64,000 nt of DNA from Thiomonas delicata (GTDB taxonomy: Bacteria; Pseudomonadota; Gammaproteobacteria; Burkholderiales; Burkholderiaceae_C): NCBI RefSeq assembly GCF_900088825.1, contig NZ_LT592170.1, forward strand, positions 1,426,523-1,490,522. Reading direction: 5' to 3'. Below are positions 51,292 to 59,794 of the stretch, piece after piece. The number at the start of each line of letters is the position of its first letter. Within the stretch, counting starts at the first letter, position 1. The notes under the pieces were generated by a model. The model made no database searches. It had not been told where the DNA came from and saw only the letters and a list, made by a program, of their open reading frames with translations. The translations under genes and the position numbers were made by a program.

Positions 51292-52125
51292 TCAGACGAT
51301 CAATGTCGACAAGGCGACCGCGCCGAACAGCAGGCAATAGATGCCGAACGGGCGCAGGGCCTTCACCTCGTGGCCATGGAACCAGCGCATCAGAAACCAG
51401 GTCGACAGCCAGGCGCATACGCCCGACAACACGCCCGCGAGCACGATGGTGCCCAGCAGTTCGTGCGGCACCCCGGCATGCAGCAGCTTGGGTACTTCCA
51501 GCAGACCGGCGGCGGCGATGATGGGCGTGGCCAGGAGGAAGGAGAAGCGCGCCGCAGCCTCGTATTCCAGCCCAACGCCGAGGCCGGCCACCAGGGTTGC
51601 CCCCGAGCGTGAGAAGCCCGGAATCAGCGCCAGGGCCTGGGCTGCCCCCACCAGCAGTGCGCGCTTGTAGCCCAGCGCGGAAAGATCGCGTGTGGCGCGG
51701 CGGTTTTTCCAGAAGTCGCCCAGCACCAGCATCACGCCGTTGAGCATCAGCGCCACGGCAGCGAAGGTGAAGCCGCCGAACAAGGCTTTGATCTTGTGCG
51801 CCAGCAGCAGGCCCAGCAGCCCTGCGGGAATGCTGCCGACCACGAGCAGCCACAGCAGTCTGGCTTGTGGGTTGCCGGTGCCGCCCTTGGCGTTGAGCCA
51901 GCCGCCGATGAGTTGCACCCAGTCGCGCCAGAAATACAGCAGCAGGGCGAGGGCAGTGCCCAGGTGCAGGACCACGACGAAAGGCAGGAACCAGTCGGCC
52001 TCGCGGTCGATCGGCCAGTGGAACAAGGCTGGAACCAGAATGCTGTGCCCCAGGCTGGAGATGGGAAAGAGTTCGGTCACGCCTTGCAGCGCGGCCATGG
52101 CCAGCAGATAGACGGATGAATGCAT
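51292..52125 (-). CDS. uppP: Undecaprenyl-diphosphate phosphatase UppP (BacA)
   Basis: A 277-residue inner-membrane protein with about eight transmembrane helices. It recycles the C55 lipid carrier for cell-wall synthesis by removing a phosphate. The diagnostic segments are LQGVTELFPISSLGHSILVPAL (Glu-rich motif) and ALIPGFSRSGATLVAGLGVGLEYEAAARFSFLLATPII (PGxSRSxxT motif). The usual family serine-glycine loop is intact. It converges on the LytTR gene and is divergent from an unknown gene. Loss of this enzyme in other bacteria increases bacitracin sensitivity. Confidence 0.96.
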   Translation of the reverse strand: MHSSVYLLAMAALQGVTELFPISSLGHSILVPALFHWPIDREADWFLPFVVVLHLGTALALLLYFWRDWVQLIGGWLNAKGGTGNPQARLLWLLVVGSIPAGLLGLLLAHKIKALFGGFTFAAVALMLNGVMLVLGDFWKNRRATRDLSALGYKRALLVGAAQALALIPGFSRSGATLVAGLGVGLEYEAAARFSFLLATPIIAAAGLLEVPKLLHAGVPHELLGTIVLAGVLSGVCAWLSTWFLMRWFHGHEVKALRPFGIYCLLFGAVALSTLIV

Positions 52126-52311
52126 GCATGCTCCCGGAATGCGAGCGGCTCTCCTGTCGAGCCGAGCCGGCATTCTTGCAGTTCCCGATGACGGCGTGAG
52201 TTTTTTCACGTTTTGGCGGTTTATTTCGGCGCGCACCTGGTCCGACACGGATTCGTCATCAAGCCCCAATACTGTACGGAGCAAGTCCTTTGAGCCCCAC
52301 AGGAGTTGTTC

Positions 52312-52890
52312 ATGACCCCCACCAAAACCGACAAGGCCCACGACGAACTGAAGCATCGCGGGCATGGACTCACACCGGTCGAGCGCCAGATCCTCATCCT
52401 GTGCAACGGGACGCGGCAACTGGCCGAAATCACCGCGCTGATGGGGCCGCAGGCGGCCGCGCAGGTGCAGCATCTGACCGAGCGGGGGTTTCTGCGCGCG
52501 CGCACCCAAGCTGCGCCAGACGCGGAGTCGAACCCCAGGCGCGCGGCACGTGGAACGGGGGCCGCCTCCGGGAGTGAGGTGCCGGCGGGCAAGACTTCGG
52601 CGCCGGCACCGCGGCGTTCGCTGGTGATGGCGCGCATGTATCTGTTCGACATGATGGAGCGCATCCTCGGCCAGCAAAGCGATGTGGTGCGGCAGCATCT
52701 TCGCGCCGCGGCGACGCAAGATCAGCTTGCCGTGGCCATCGTCGACTGCCTTCAGTTGCTGGTCGAGCTTGCCGAGCCGAGCGTGGCCTTGCGCGTGGCG
52801 AATCAGTTGGCCGAGATGCTTCCGCTCGACCAGCCCCAGATCATCACCCGCGTCCAGGCCTTGGCGCGTCCGCTCGGTGTGGCGGCCTGA
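52312..52890 (+). CDS. Unknown protein with winged-helix-like N-terminus
   Basis: A 192-residue protein that I do not assign to a named family. AGGAG lies 6 bases before ATG 52312. Residues about 20-65 (GLTPVERQILILCNGTRQLAEITALMGPQAAAQVQHLTERGFL) look like a winged helix. A linker rich in Ala/Pro/Arg (about 66-105) is probably disordered. The C-terminal half (MARMYLFDMMERILGQQSDVVRQHLRAAATQDQLAVAIVDCLQLLVELAEPS) is helical. It could be a regulatory protein. It stands alone between uppP and the cytochrome genes. Confidence 0.75.
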   Translation: MTPTKTDKAHDELKHRGHGLTPVERQILILCNGTRQLAEITALMGPQAAAQVQHLTERGFLRARTQAAPDAESNPRRAARGTGAASGSEVPAGKTSAPAPRRSLVMARMYLFDMMERILGQQSDVVRQHLRAAATQDQLAVAIVDCLQLLVELAEPSVALRVANQLAEMLPLDQPQIITRVQALARPLGVAA

Positions 52891-53063
52891 GGCTTGACGA
52901 GCGGGCGGCGCGGCAGCCGGCTCGTGTGGCGAAAAGACGCCACTTTGTCATGCATGGTTGCAACCGTGTGATCCCGCTCACGAGGCGCACTGAGCAGGAT
53001 CAAATTGTGTGCATATCGTCAAGCCGGGTTGGCAATGGTCGGGGATCGGGCGCTCCGGCTCCC

Positions 53064-53069
53064 TATAAT
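53064..53069 (+). promoter_or_regulatory. Perfect -10 box before the cytochrome c genes
   Basis: TATAAT lies 51 bases before the first cytochrome ATG, inside CCCTATAATCGC. No -35 close to consensus is found at 16-18 bases, so an activator may be needed. Confidence 0.45.
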
Positions 53070-53119
53070 CGCAGGCTTCGAGTCGTTCCCTTCCTTTCAA
53101 TGACCTTGTCAAGCCTGCG

Positions 53120-53455
53120 ATGAAAAAGCTGATATTTGCGGTCTCGCTCTTGCTTGCTGCCAGTGCGCAAGCCCAAACCGTCTCGGGTGATGCGGCGGCT
53201 GGCAAAAGCAAAACCTTCATGTGCGAAGGTTGCCACAACATGGGCGGCGGCTATAAAACCGCCTTCCCCGACGTATACGACGTTCCCATGCTCAACGGGC
53301 AAAGCGCCGGCTATATCGTGCAGGCTCTGCAGGACTACCGTAGCGGTGCGCGCCGCAACCCCACCATGAAAGCCATCGCCAGTTCCCTGACCGACAAGGA
53401 AATGGCCGACATCGCCGCCTATTACGCACTGCCCAAGGGCCAGAGCGCCAAGTGA
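53120..53455 (+). CDS. Periplasmic c-type cytochrome (class I)
   Basis: A 111-residue protein with a signal peptide (MKKLIFAVSLLLAASAQAQ, cleavage about 19). It has one heme motif CEGCH (about 36-40), and a downstream Met in MKAIASSLTDKEMADIAAYYALP that can be the sixth ligand. The ending is like one half of cytochrome c4. The next gene encodes a second monoheme cytochrome with a similar C-terminus, so the pair resembles a split c4. The electron partner is unknown; the oxidase or dehydrogenase it serves is not in the window. Confidence 0.88.
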   Translation: MKKLIFAVSLLLAASAQAQTVSGDAAAGKSKTFMCEGCHNMGGGYKTAFPDVYDVPMLNGQSAGYIVQALQDYRSGARRNPTMKAIASSLTDKEMADIAAYYALPKGQSAK

Positions 53456-53466
53456 GGACCGCCCAG

Positions 53467-53844
53467 ATGAACCGACTGCTCGCAAAACTGTCCCTCTTGG
53501 CCACGACCGCGGCCGCCGCCCTGGTTTTCGCCGGACCGGTCCATGCCGCCGACATCAAGAAGGGTGAGGCCCTGGTCAACAAGGGTGGCTGCATCGCCTG
53601 CCACGGCGCCGGCCTCGACAAGCCGATCGCGCCCAACTACCCCATCATTGCCGGACAGTACGCCTCGTACCTGTTCCACGCCATGCAGCAATACCAGACC
53701 AAGCACCAGACCCCGCTGTACGGGCGCAACAATCCCATCATGAGCGGTGTCATGGCGCAGTTCAGCACCCAGGATCTGAAAGACATCGCCGCCTACGTGT
53801 CCAGTCTCAAGGGCCCGCTCTACATCCGCGACGAAGTGCATTGA
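53467..53844 (+). CDS. Periplasmic c-type cytochrome, second of pair
   Basis: A 125-residue protein with signal peptide LAKLSLLATTAAAALVFAGPVHA (cleavage about 27). It has heme motif CIACH (about 42-46) and candidate Met ligands in NPIMSGVMAQFSTQDLKDIAAYVSSLKGPLY. It starts 12 bases after the first cytochrome; a GTG overlapping the previous stop (53452) is an alternative. The sequence GQYASYLFHAMQQYQT parallels GQSAGYIVQALQDYRS of its neighbour, which supports origin by duplication. A terminator follows. Confidence 0.88.
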   Translation: MNRLLAKLSLLATTAAAALVFAGPVHAADIKKGEALVNKGGCIACHGAGLDKPIAPNYPIIAGQYASYLFHAMQQYQTKHQTPLYGRNNPIMSGVMAQFSTQDLKDIAAYVSSLKGPLYIRDEVH

Positions 53845-53877
53845 GCGGCCATCAACCGGGGCTCAGGCCTCGGCATG

Positions 53878-53905
53878 AAAAAACCGCCCTTTGGGGCGGT
53901 TTTTT
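53878..53905. terminator. Bidirectional terminator after the cytochrome pair
   Basis: AACCGCCC pairs with GGGCGGTT over TTTG, extended by an A run on the left and a T run on the right. It can stop both the cytochrome transcript and the convergent purine-catabolic transcript. Confidence 0.85.
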
Positions 53906-53942
53906 CATGGGCTGGCGGCGGTGAGCCGGCAGGAGCGGCCGT

Positions 53943-55184
53943 TCAGGCTTGCGGACGCAGCAGGTCGAGCAGGCTGCGCGCCACGACCTTGGTGGCGCGG
54001 CGCAGATCGTCCAGGGCCAGGTTCTCATCAGCGCGCTTGGCGTTGGATTCAAGAATCGTGCGCGGGCCGGCGCCGTAGATCACCGCCGCAATCCCGCGTG
54101 CTGCATACAGGCGGACGTCCGTGTAAAGCGGCGTGCCACGCTCGGGCGGGGTGGCGCCGAACACGGCCTGAGCATGACGTTGGATGACGCGCACCAGTTC
54201 GGCGCTCTCGGGACGCGGCCTGAGGGCCGAGGCCAGCAGGAGCCGGCGCAGGTCCACGCGCACGGCCATGCCCGCCGCAGCGGTGGCGATGGTGGCGCGG
54301 ATCTCGGCTTCCACGCGCACGGGATCTTCCTCGGGAATCATGCGTCGGTCGAGCCGGAACACCACTTCGCCCGGCACGACATTGGTGTTGGTGCCGCCGG
54401 CGATCGTGCCGACGTTCAGATAGGGGTGACCGATGCCGGCGATGCCCGATTGCACCTGCGCATACCGGCTGTTCAGCCCATACAGCGCCTGCAAGATGCG
54501 CACGGCGGCCTGCAGTGCGTCCACCCCGGTCTGCGGAACGGCTGCGTGTGCCATGCGCCCATGGACCGTCACCTCCATCTGCAGGCAGCCGTTGTGCGCG
54601 GTGACCACTTCGTAGCTGAAGCCGGCGGCGATCAACAGATCGGGGCGGGTGAGCCCCTGTTCGAGCAGCCAGCCGGGACCGAGCTCGCCGCCGAATTCCT
54701 CGTCGTACGTGAAATGCAGTTCCACGCTGCCGGCCAGTTCCACGCCCAGGGCCTTGAGCGCGAGGAGGGCATAGGTGTAGGTGGCGAAGTCGCTTTTGCT
54801 CACGGCCGCGGCGCGGCCGTAGAGCTTGCCGTCCACGATGTCGCCGCCGTAGGGGTCGTGGGTCCAGCCGGGCCCGGGCGGGACCACGTCGCCATGCGCG
54901 TTGAGAGCGATGGTGCGGCCCGGGCCGAAGCGCTCCCGCACGATCAGATTGGTGATGCTCTGCAGCCCGCATGCGCGTACCTGCGCGGCCGGGACGGGGT
55001 GGCGCTCGACGCGCAGCCCCAGGGCCTCGAGGCGTTCCGCCGTGCACGCGGCATGGGGCGCGTTGTCGCCGGGCGGCGTGTCGGTCGGTACGCGAACCAG
55101 GGCCTGCAGCAGGCGCACCTGGGCGTCGAAATGCGCATCGACCCAGCGGTCGATGGCGTCGAAGTCGGTCGCGGGGGTCAGCAT
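53943..55184 (-). CDS. M20-family peptidase/deacylase
   Basis: A 413-residue metallohydrolase of the M20/ArgE/DapE type. LNAHGDVVPPGPGWTHDPYGGDIVDGKLYGRAAAVSKSDFATYTYAL contains the first metal His/Asp and the loop where most members have GxxDxKG. FTYDEEFGGELG carries the catalytic Glu-Glu, and RMAHAAVPQTGVDA the lid-domain His. Substrate is not predictable. It overlaps by 7 bases the end of the OHCU decarboxylase/allantoate amidohydrolase gene, so it is in the purine operon. A role on a ureido or N-carbamoyl compound such as ureidoglycolate or a related purine breakdown product is inferred. Confidence 0.85.
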   Translation of the reverse strand: MLTPATDFDAIDRWVDAHFDAQVRLLQALVRVPTDTPPGDNAPHAACTAERLEALGLRVERHPVPAAQVRACGLQSITNLIVRERFGPGRTIALNAHGDVVPPGPGWTHDPYGGDIVDGKLYGRAAAVSKSDFATYTYALLALKALGVELAGSVELHFTYDEEFGGELGPGWLLEQGLTRPDLLIAAGFSYEVVTAHNGCLQMEVTVHGRMAHAAVPQTGVDALQAAVRILQALYGLNSRYAQVQSGIAGIGHPYLNVGTIAGGTNTNVVPGEVVFRLDRRMIPEEDPVRVEAEIRATIATAAAGMAVRVDLRRLLLASALRPRPESAELVRVIQRHAQAVFGATPPERGTPLYTDVRLYAARGIAAVIYGAGPRTILESNAKRADENLALDDLRRATKVVARSLLDLLRPQA

Positions 55185-56986
55185 GGGGGGGCGGCGAGGT
55201 CGTCGAGCAGACGGTTGAAGGCGGCGCAGGCGAGATGCAGATCGTCCGCCGTGCTCGATTCGAGCGGGTTGTGGCTGATGCCGGCGTTCTCGCCGCGCAC
55301 GAACAGCATGGCCTGGGGCAGCGTCGCGTGCAGCTTCATCGCGTCGTGCCCCGCCCCGCTGGGCAGGCGATGCAGCGGCAGGCCCAGCGCCTGCACGGCG
55401 CGTTCCCAGCGCGCCTGCCATGCGGGGTCGCTGGGCGCGGCGCGCTCGCGCATGGTCTCTTCGAGCGTGAAGCGCAGGCCGCGGCGGGAACAGATGGCCA
55501 TCAGTTCCGCGCGCACGTCGCCCAGCAGGCTGTCGCGCTGCGCATCGCTCGGGGCACGCAGGTCCAGACTGAAGCGGCAGCGCCCCGGCACAACGTTGAT
55601 CGATCCGCCCGGCACGTCCAGCATACCCATGGTCGCCACCGCATCGCCGTCGGCGGCGGCGCGGCGTTCCATGTACAGCGCAAGCTCGGCCGCTCCGCAG
55701 GCCGCGTCGCGGCGCTGGCGCATCGGGGTCGTGCCGGCGTGGCTGGCCAGACCGCAGATCTCGCCGACGCAGCGCACATTGGCATTGATCGAGGTGACGA
55801 TGCCGAGCGGCAGGTCCAGCGCGCTCAGCACAGGGCCCTGTTCGATGTGAACTTCGATGAAACCCAGATAGCGTGCCGGGTCGCGCCTGAGCGCGGCGAC
55901 GGCGTCCAGGCTGGCGGGCAGGCCGGCATGGAGCATGGCGTCGCGCATGGTCATGCCCGCGGCGTCCCGCTGCTCCAGCCACGCGGGGGCGAACGCGCCG
56001 ACCAGCGCGCCCGAGCCGAGGAACGCGGTTTTGTAGCGCTGCCCCTCCTCCTCGGCAAAGGCGACCACCTCGATGCCATAGGGCAGGCGCCGCCCCGCGC
56101 GGCGCAGTTCGCGCACGCAGACCATGGGAATGAGAATGCCGATGCGGCCGTCGTATTTGCCGGCGTTGCGCACCGTGTCGTAGTGGCTGCCGGTGAGCAG
56201 GCGGCGGGCCTGAGGATCGCTGCCGTGATAAAGGCCCACGACATTGCCGACCGCGTCGATGGCGACGTCGTCGAAGCCGCAGTCCAGCATCCAGGACTGG
56301 ATGTCGTGCGCGCAGGCCCGGTGCGCGTCGGTGAGGTAGGTCGCCGTGAGCTGGCCCTTCGCGGCCCACTCGGGTTCACTGTGGGCAGCCAGGGCCTCGC
56401 ACCAGTCCCACACCGCGTTGCCCAGCGCCGGTTCGAAGCCGAACTTTGGGTTCAGCCGGATTTCGGCGATGCGGTGGATCTGGCGCAGGCACTCGGCGAA
56501 TTCGACGTCGTCAGGGTTGTGCAGACGGCGTTCGAGCGCCGCGATGATCTGTCCGCGCGTCAGGCCCGTGCCGCGTGGCCCGCGCACCGCAAGGATGAAG
56601 GGGCAGCCGAAGCGGGCCGAATACGCGGCGTTGAGGTCGCGGAGCTGCGCGAATTCCTCGGGCGAGCAATGTGCGAGGCCTGCGCGGCCCTGCTCGTCGA
56701 GCGATTCCGGCGTGAGGTCGCCAGCCAGCGCGGCCTTCCCGGCAAGTTCGGGATGCGCGCGGACGAGCGCAAGTTGCTGCTCGTGGCCTGCCTCCCGCAC
56801 TGCGCGCACCAGCGCCTGCTTGAGCGCCGCCAGCGAGGCGAAGGGGCGCAGGTCCCAGGCGCGCTCGGCGATCCACGGCGAATGCTCGTACACGCCGGCG
56901 AGCTTGGCGATGAAATCCCCGCGCGGCGCCGCATTGAGTTTGGCGAGCAGTTCGCCGCCGTCTTCGGATATCGCGCCACCGGACAT
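55178..56986 (-). CDS. Fused OHCU decarboxylase and allantoate amidohydrolase
   Basis: A 602-residue two-domain enzyme. Residues 1-170 are an OHCU decarboxylase (UraD): GVYEHSPWIAERAWDLRPF, LVRAHPELAGK and SARFGCPFILAVRG. It converts 2-oxo-4-hydroxy-4-carboxy-5-ureidoimidazoline to S-allantoin. Residues about 190-600 are an M20-type allantoate amidohydrolase (AllC-like): LTGSHYDTVRNAGKYDGRIG, VAFAEEEGQRYKTAFLGS, EVHIEQGPVL, HAGTTPMRQRRDAA and PSGAGHDAM. This joins the third and fifth steps of urate breakdown in one chain. The start is 2 bases past puuE, giving tight coupling. Such fusions are known in some Burkholderiales, so it is probably a real single gene. Confidence 0.92.
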   Translation of the reverse strand: MSGGAISEDGGELLAKLNAAPRGDFIAKLAGVYEHSPWIAERAWDLRPFASLAALKQALVRAVREAGHEQQLALVRAHPELAGKAALAGDLTPESLDEQGRAGLAHCSPEEFAQLRDLNAAYSARFGCPFILAVRGPRGTGLTRGQIIAALERRLHNPDDVEFAECLRQIHRIAEIRLNPKFGFEPALGNAVWDWCEALAAHSEPEWAAKGQLTATYLTDAHRACAHDIQSWMLDCGFDDVAIDAVGNVVGLYHGSDPQARRLLTGSHYDTVRNAGKYDGRIGILIPMVCVRELRRAGRRLPYGIEVVAFAEEEGQRYKTAFLGSGALVGAFAPAWLEQRDAAGMTMRDAMLHAGLPASLDAVAALRRDPARYLGFIEVHIEQGPVLSALDLPLGIVTSINANVRCVGEICGLASHAGTTPMRQRRDAACGAAELALYMERRAAADGDAVATMGMLDVPGGSINVVPGRCRFSLDLRAPSDAQRDSLLGDVRAELMAICSRRGLRFTLEETMRERAAPSDPAWQARWERAVQALGLPLHRLPSGAGHDAMKLHATLPQAMLFVRGENAGISHNPLESSTADDLHLACAAFNRLLDDLAAPPC

Positions 56987-56988
56987 GT

Positions 56989-57945
56989 TCAATTCCACAC
57001 GAGGGCCGTGGCGGCATCGAAGGGGTGGACCTCTTCCCAGTGCCGCGCAATGTCGATGCGCCGGGTCACCCAGACACGGTCGTGGCGCTCGATGTGATCG
57101 AGAAAGCGCTGCAGCGCACGGATGCGTCCGGGCCGGCCCAGCAGCCGCGCATGCATGCCCACCGACATCATTTTCGGCACCTCGGCGCCTTCGGCGTAGA
57201 GAGCGTCGAAAGCGTCGCGCAGATAGATGAAAAAGTCCTCGGCCTGGGCGTAGCCCTGCGGCAGGGCGAAACGCATGTCGTTGGCGTCCAGCGTGTAGGG
57301 CACGACGAGGTGCGGGACAAGCTCGCCATCGGTCTTGCGCACCTGCAGCCAGTAGGGCAGGTCGTCGGCATAGGAATCGCTGTCGTACACGAGCCCGCCG
57401 GCGTCGGCCACCAGGCGGCGGGTGTTCGGGCTGTCGCGCCCGGTGTACCAACCCAAGGGGCGCGCGCCGCAGACCTGTTCGATCGCCTGCAGGCCCAGGC
57501 GCATGTGTTCGCGCTCGGTGGCTTCGTCGACGTTCTGGTAGTGGATCCAGCGCCAGCCGTGACAGGCAATCTCGTGGCCGAGTTCGACGCAGGCGCGGCC
57601 CACGTCCGGGAGCCGCTGCAGGGCCATGCCGACGCCGAAGATGGTGATGGGAAGGCCGCGCCGCTCGAACTCGCGCAGCAGCCGCCACACGCCGGCGCGC
57701 GAACCGTATTCGTAGAGGCTTTCCATGCTCAGGTGCCGGGCCGGGAAGCTCGGCGGGTTGAACATCTCCGAGAGGAATTGCTCGCTGCCGGCGTCGCCGT
57801 GGAGCACGCTGCTCTCGGCGCCTTCCTCGATGTTGAGCACGAACTGCACCGCGACGCGCGCCGCGCCCGGCCAGCGGGCGTGCGGCGGGTTGCGGCCGTA
57901 GCCGGCGAGGTCGCGCGGGTATTGACGAGGGGACGGCGCGTTCAT
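56989..57945 (-). CDS. puuE: Allantoinase PuuE
   Basis: A 318-residue polysaccharide-deacetylase-fold allantoinase, the cofactor-independent type. YPRDLAGYGRNPPHARWPGAARVAVQFVLNIEEGAE, then EIACHGWRWIHYQ and GWYTGRDSPNTRRLVADAGGLVYDSDSYADDLPYW, are diagnostic of PuuE. It opens the hydantoin ring of S-allantoin to allantoate, which the downstream fusion protein then hydrolyses. It is the first gene of the leftward group after the GntR regulator (15 bases apart), so they may share one transcript. Confidence 0.96.
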   Translation of the reverse strand: MNAPSPRQYPRDLAGYGRNPPHARWPGAARVAVQFVLNIEEGAESSVLHGDAGSEQFLSEMFNPPSFPARHLSMESLYEYGSRAGVWRLLREFERRGLPITIFGVGMALQRLPDVGRACVELGHEIACHGWRWIHYQNVDEATEREHMRLGLQAIEQVCGARPLGWYTGRDSPNTRRLVADAGGLVYDSDSYADDLPYWLQVRKTDGELVPHLVVPYTLDANDMRFALPQGYAQAEDFFIYLRDAFDALYAEGAEVPKMMSVGMHARLLGRPGRIRALQRFLDHIERHDRVWVTRRIDIARHWEEVHPFDAATALVWN

Positions 57946-57960
57946 CGCATCTCGCCCGGA

Positions 57961-58737
57961 TCAGGCACCGCGCGCGGGGTTGAGGGCCTGCAGCAGGTCG
58001 GCGCTGGCGGTGCGTGGCTGGTAGAGCAGGCTGTTCTCGGTGTCGGCCAGGTGTGCCTCCATCAGCGCCTTGGCACGTTCGACGTCCCGGGCTTCCATCG
58101 CCTGGAGGATTTCGAGATGCTCGTCGGACGAATGCTCCGCCGCGCGCGACGATTGGTACATCAGCGTGATGAGGGCACAGCGCGAGATCAGCTCGGACAG
58201 GATTTGCGCCAGAACCCGGTTGCCGATGCGTTCGGCCATCAGCACGTGAAAGTCGCCGAGCAGGCGCGTGCGGCCTTGCACGTCGATCCGCCTCACCACC
58301 GTCTGCTCCTGCTTCATGTGCGCGCGCAGGGCGCGAAAGTCGGCGCTCGTGGCCTTGGCGCAGAACTCCTCGACCAGGTGCTGTTCCAGCATGCGGCGCA
58401 CCGAGAACACCTGTCTGGCCTCCTCCACCGAGGGCGAGGCAACGAAGGCGCCGCGCGAGGGCTCCAGTGCGATGAGGTGGTCGCGCGAGAGCTGGAACAG
58501 CGCCTGCCGCACGATGGTGCGCGACACGCCGTAGATGCTGGCGATTTTCTGCTCGGTGAGCTTGGCGCCCGGTGCGAGCCGGTGTTCGATGATGGCCGCG
58601 GTGATGGCGGCCACGATGGTCTGCGTCGAATCCGCCTCCGCCAGTGGCGGGCGCGATGGCCTTCTTGCGGGCGCGACCCCGGTTTCCGGCTCAGGCGTCC
58701 GGCGCGGTTTGGCGCGCGGCAACGTGGCGTCCCTCAT
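57961..58737 (-). CDS. GntR-family (FCD) transcriptional regulator
   Basis: A 258-residue regulator. A basic tail (about 1-30) precedes the GntR winged helix (about 35-105): IVAAITAAIIEHRLAPGAKLTEQKIASIYGVSRTIVRQALFQLSRDHLIALEPSRGAFVASPS. The all-helical FCD ligand-binding domain follows (about 110-245), with candidate metal-binding His residues in DFHVLMAERIG and DEHLEILQAMEARD. AGAGGA precedes the ATG. Located between the divergent halves of the urate cluster, it is the likely local regulator; the ligand is probably a pathway intermediate. Inverted repeats before uraH are candidate sites. Confidence 0.92.
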   Translation of the reverse strand: MRDATLPRAKPRRTPEPETGVAPARRPSRPPLAEADSTQTIVAAITAAIIEHRLAPGAKLTEQKIASIYGVSRTIVRQALFQLSRDHLIALEPSRGAFVASPSVEEARQVFSVRRMLEQHLVEEFCAKATSADFRALRAHMKQEQTVVRRIDVQGRTRLLGDFHVLMAERIGNRVLAQILSELISRCALITLMYQSSRAAEHSSDEHLEILQAMEARDVERAKALMEAHLADTENSLLYQPRTASADLLQALNPARGA

Positions 58738-58984
58738 ATCGTTGTCCTCTTGTGCGGCGGTGTGAGGCGTGGTGATGGGTTCATGATCGCGCAGCGTAGC
58801 AATTCAGCGGCGCGCAAGCGGGTGCATGCAGGTTCGTTCGCCACGCGCCTGGTTGCCGCAACGCGTCCGCCCCTTTTGGCGCGGTGTTTGCATGACTCGG
58901 TGGCATGCTTGTCCGAGGGTTCTCGGAGTGCGTTGCGACAAAATTGTTTGGCCGAGTCATTGTATTTCGATTTTGCTTCAAATA

Positions 58985-59012
58985 GCATACAAAAACGCAA
59001 TTTCTTGTATGC
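58985..59012. promoter_or_regulatory. Inverted repeat at the uraH start, candidate GntR operator
   Basis: GCATACAA (58985-58992) and TTGTATGC (59005-59012) are perfect inverse complements with a 12-bp spacer, ending 4 bases before the uraH ATG. A third half-site-like TTGTATTT lies at about 58958. TTGTAT-type half-sites are common for FCD-GntR proteins. The site would block either transcription or initiation. Confidence 0.5.
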
Positions 59013-59016
59013 AAAA

Positions 59017-59370
59017 ATGAGCAAACTGACCACCCATGTCCTCGACGCCGCAAACGGCAAGCCCGCGGCGGGCGTACGCGTCACGGTGTCGCGCGAGCAA
59101 GATGGGGTGTGGGTCGAACTGAGCACCGCCGTCACCAACGCCGACGGTCGCTGCGATGCGCCGCTGCTGCAGGATGCCGGCTTCGCCTGTGGCCGCTACC
59201 GGCTGGTGTTTCACATTGGCGCTTATTTCAGAGAGCAAGGGACCGTCGTGGAACAACCGGCCTTCATGGAGCGGATCCCCGTCGAATTCGGTGTCAGCGA
59301 TGCAAGCGCGCACTACCACGTGCCCTTGCTCGTCACGCCATGGAGTTATTCCACCTATCGCGGCAGTTGA
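59017..59370 (+). CDS. uraH: 5-hydroxyisourate hydrolase
   Basis: A 117-residue transthyretin-like enzyme. LTTHVLDAANGKPAAGVRVTVSRE at the start (with catalytic His), GRYRLVFHIGAYF in the middle and HYHVPLLVTPWSYSTYRGS at the end (the YRGS signature) are diagnostic. It hydrolyses 5-hydroxyisourate made by PuuD to OHCU, the substrate of the decarboxylase encoded at 56986. No good Shine-Dalgarno is visible before ATG 59017; the space is taken by the inverted repeat described at 58985. Confidence 0.97.
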   Translation: MSKLTTHVLDAANGKPAAGVRVTVSREQDGVWVELSTAVTNADGRCDAPLLQDAGFACGRYRLVFHIGAYFREQGTVVEQPAFMERIPVEFGVSDASAHYHVPLLVTPWSYSTYRGS

Positions 59371-59794
59371 GGTGGAGCACGATTCATGCAAGGTGGTGTG
59401 CGGGAGAGCGAGCATGAGTCGGGCGCCGACGATCCCGAGGCCTGCAGCGCTGGCACCAAAGCCTGGACACCGATGATCCGTATGAAAATCACTTCTGAGT
59501 GCCCCAGGGTCGGCACACCGCACCGCGCGTTCGCCAGCCACGCGCAGGCGAACGCGCGGTGCGGCTCATCCCACCCGCGGGGTCAAGAAAATTTGGGAGC
59601 GGCCCGACGTTTCCTTGCGAAACGCCGGCCAGGACAATGTATGCAAGCGCCGGTGTTGTCCGCATGGATGCACGTCCGGCGCTCGGGTCGCCGCAGAGCG
59701 TCACCGCCGTTGCTTGCGACGGCACGCGGCCTTGGAGACTTTCGCAGAGCCTGCCGTGGCGAAAGTCGTCTTCATGTGATGCACGGACAAGAAC
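59371..59794. other. Gene-free stretch between uraH and puuD with a strong hairpin
   Basis: There is no convincing gene. An 18-bp perfect stem lies at 59518-59564, and GACGTTTCCTTGCGAAACG forms a smaller one near 59609-59627. The puuD promoter presumably lies here. Confidence 0.45.
59518..59564. repeat. 18-bp perfect stem hairpin
   Basis: CCGCACCGCGCGTTCGCC (59518-59535) pairs completely with GGCGAACGCGCGGTGCGG (59547-59564) over an 11-nt loop. There is no T run, so it is not an intrinsic terminator. It resembles REP-type elements or a transcript-stabilising structure. Confidence 0.6.
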
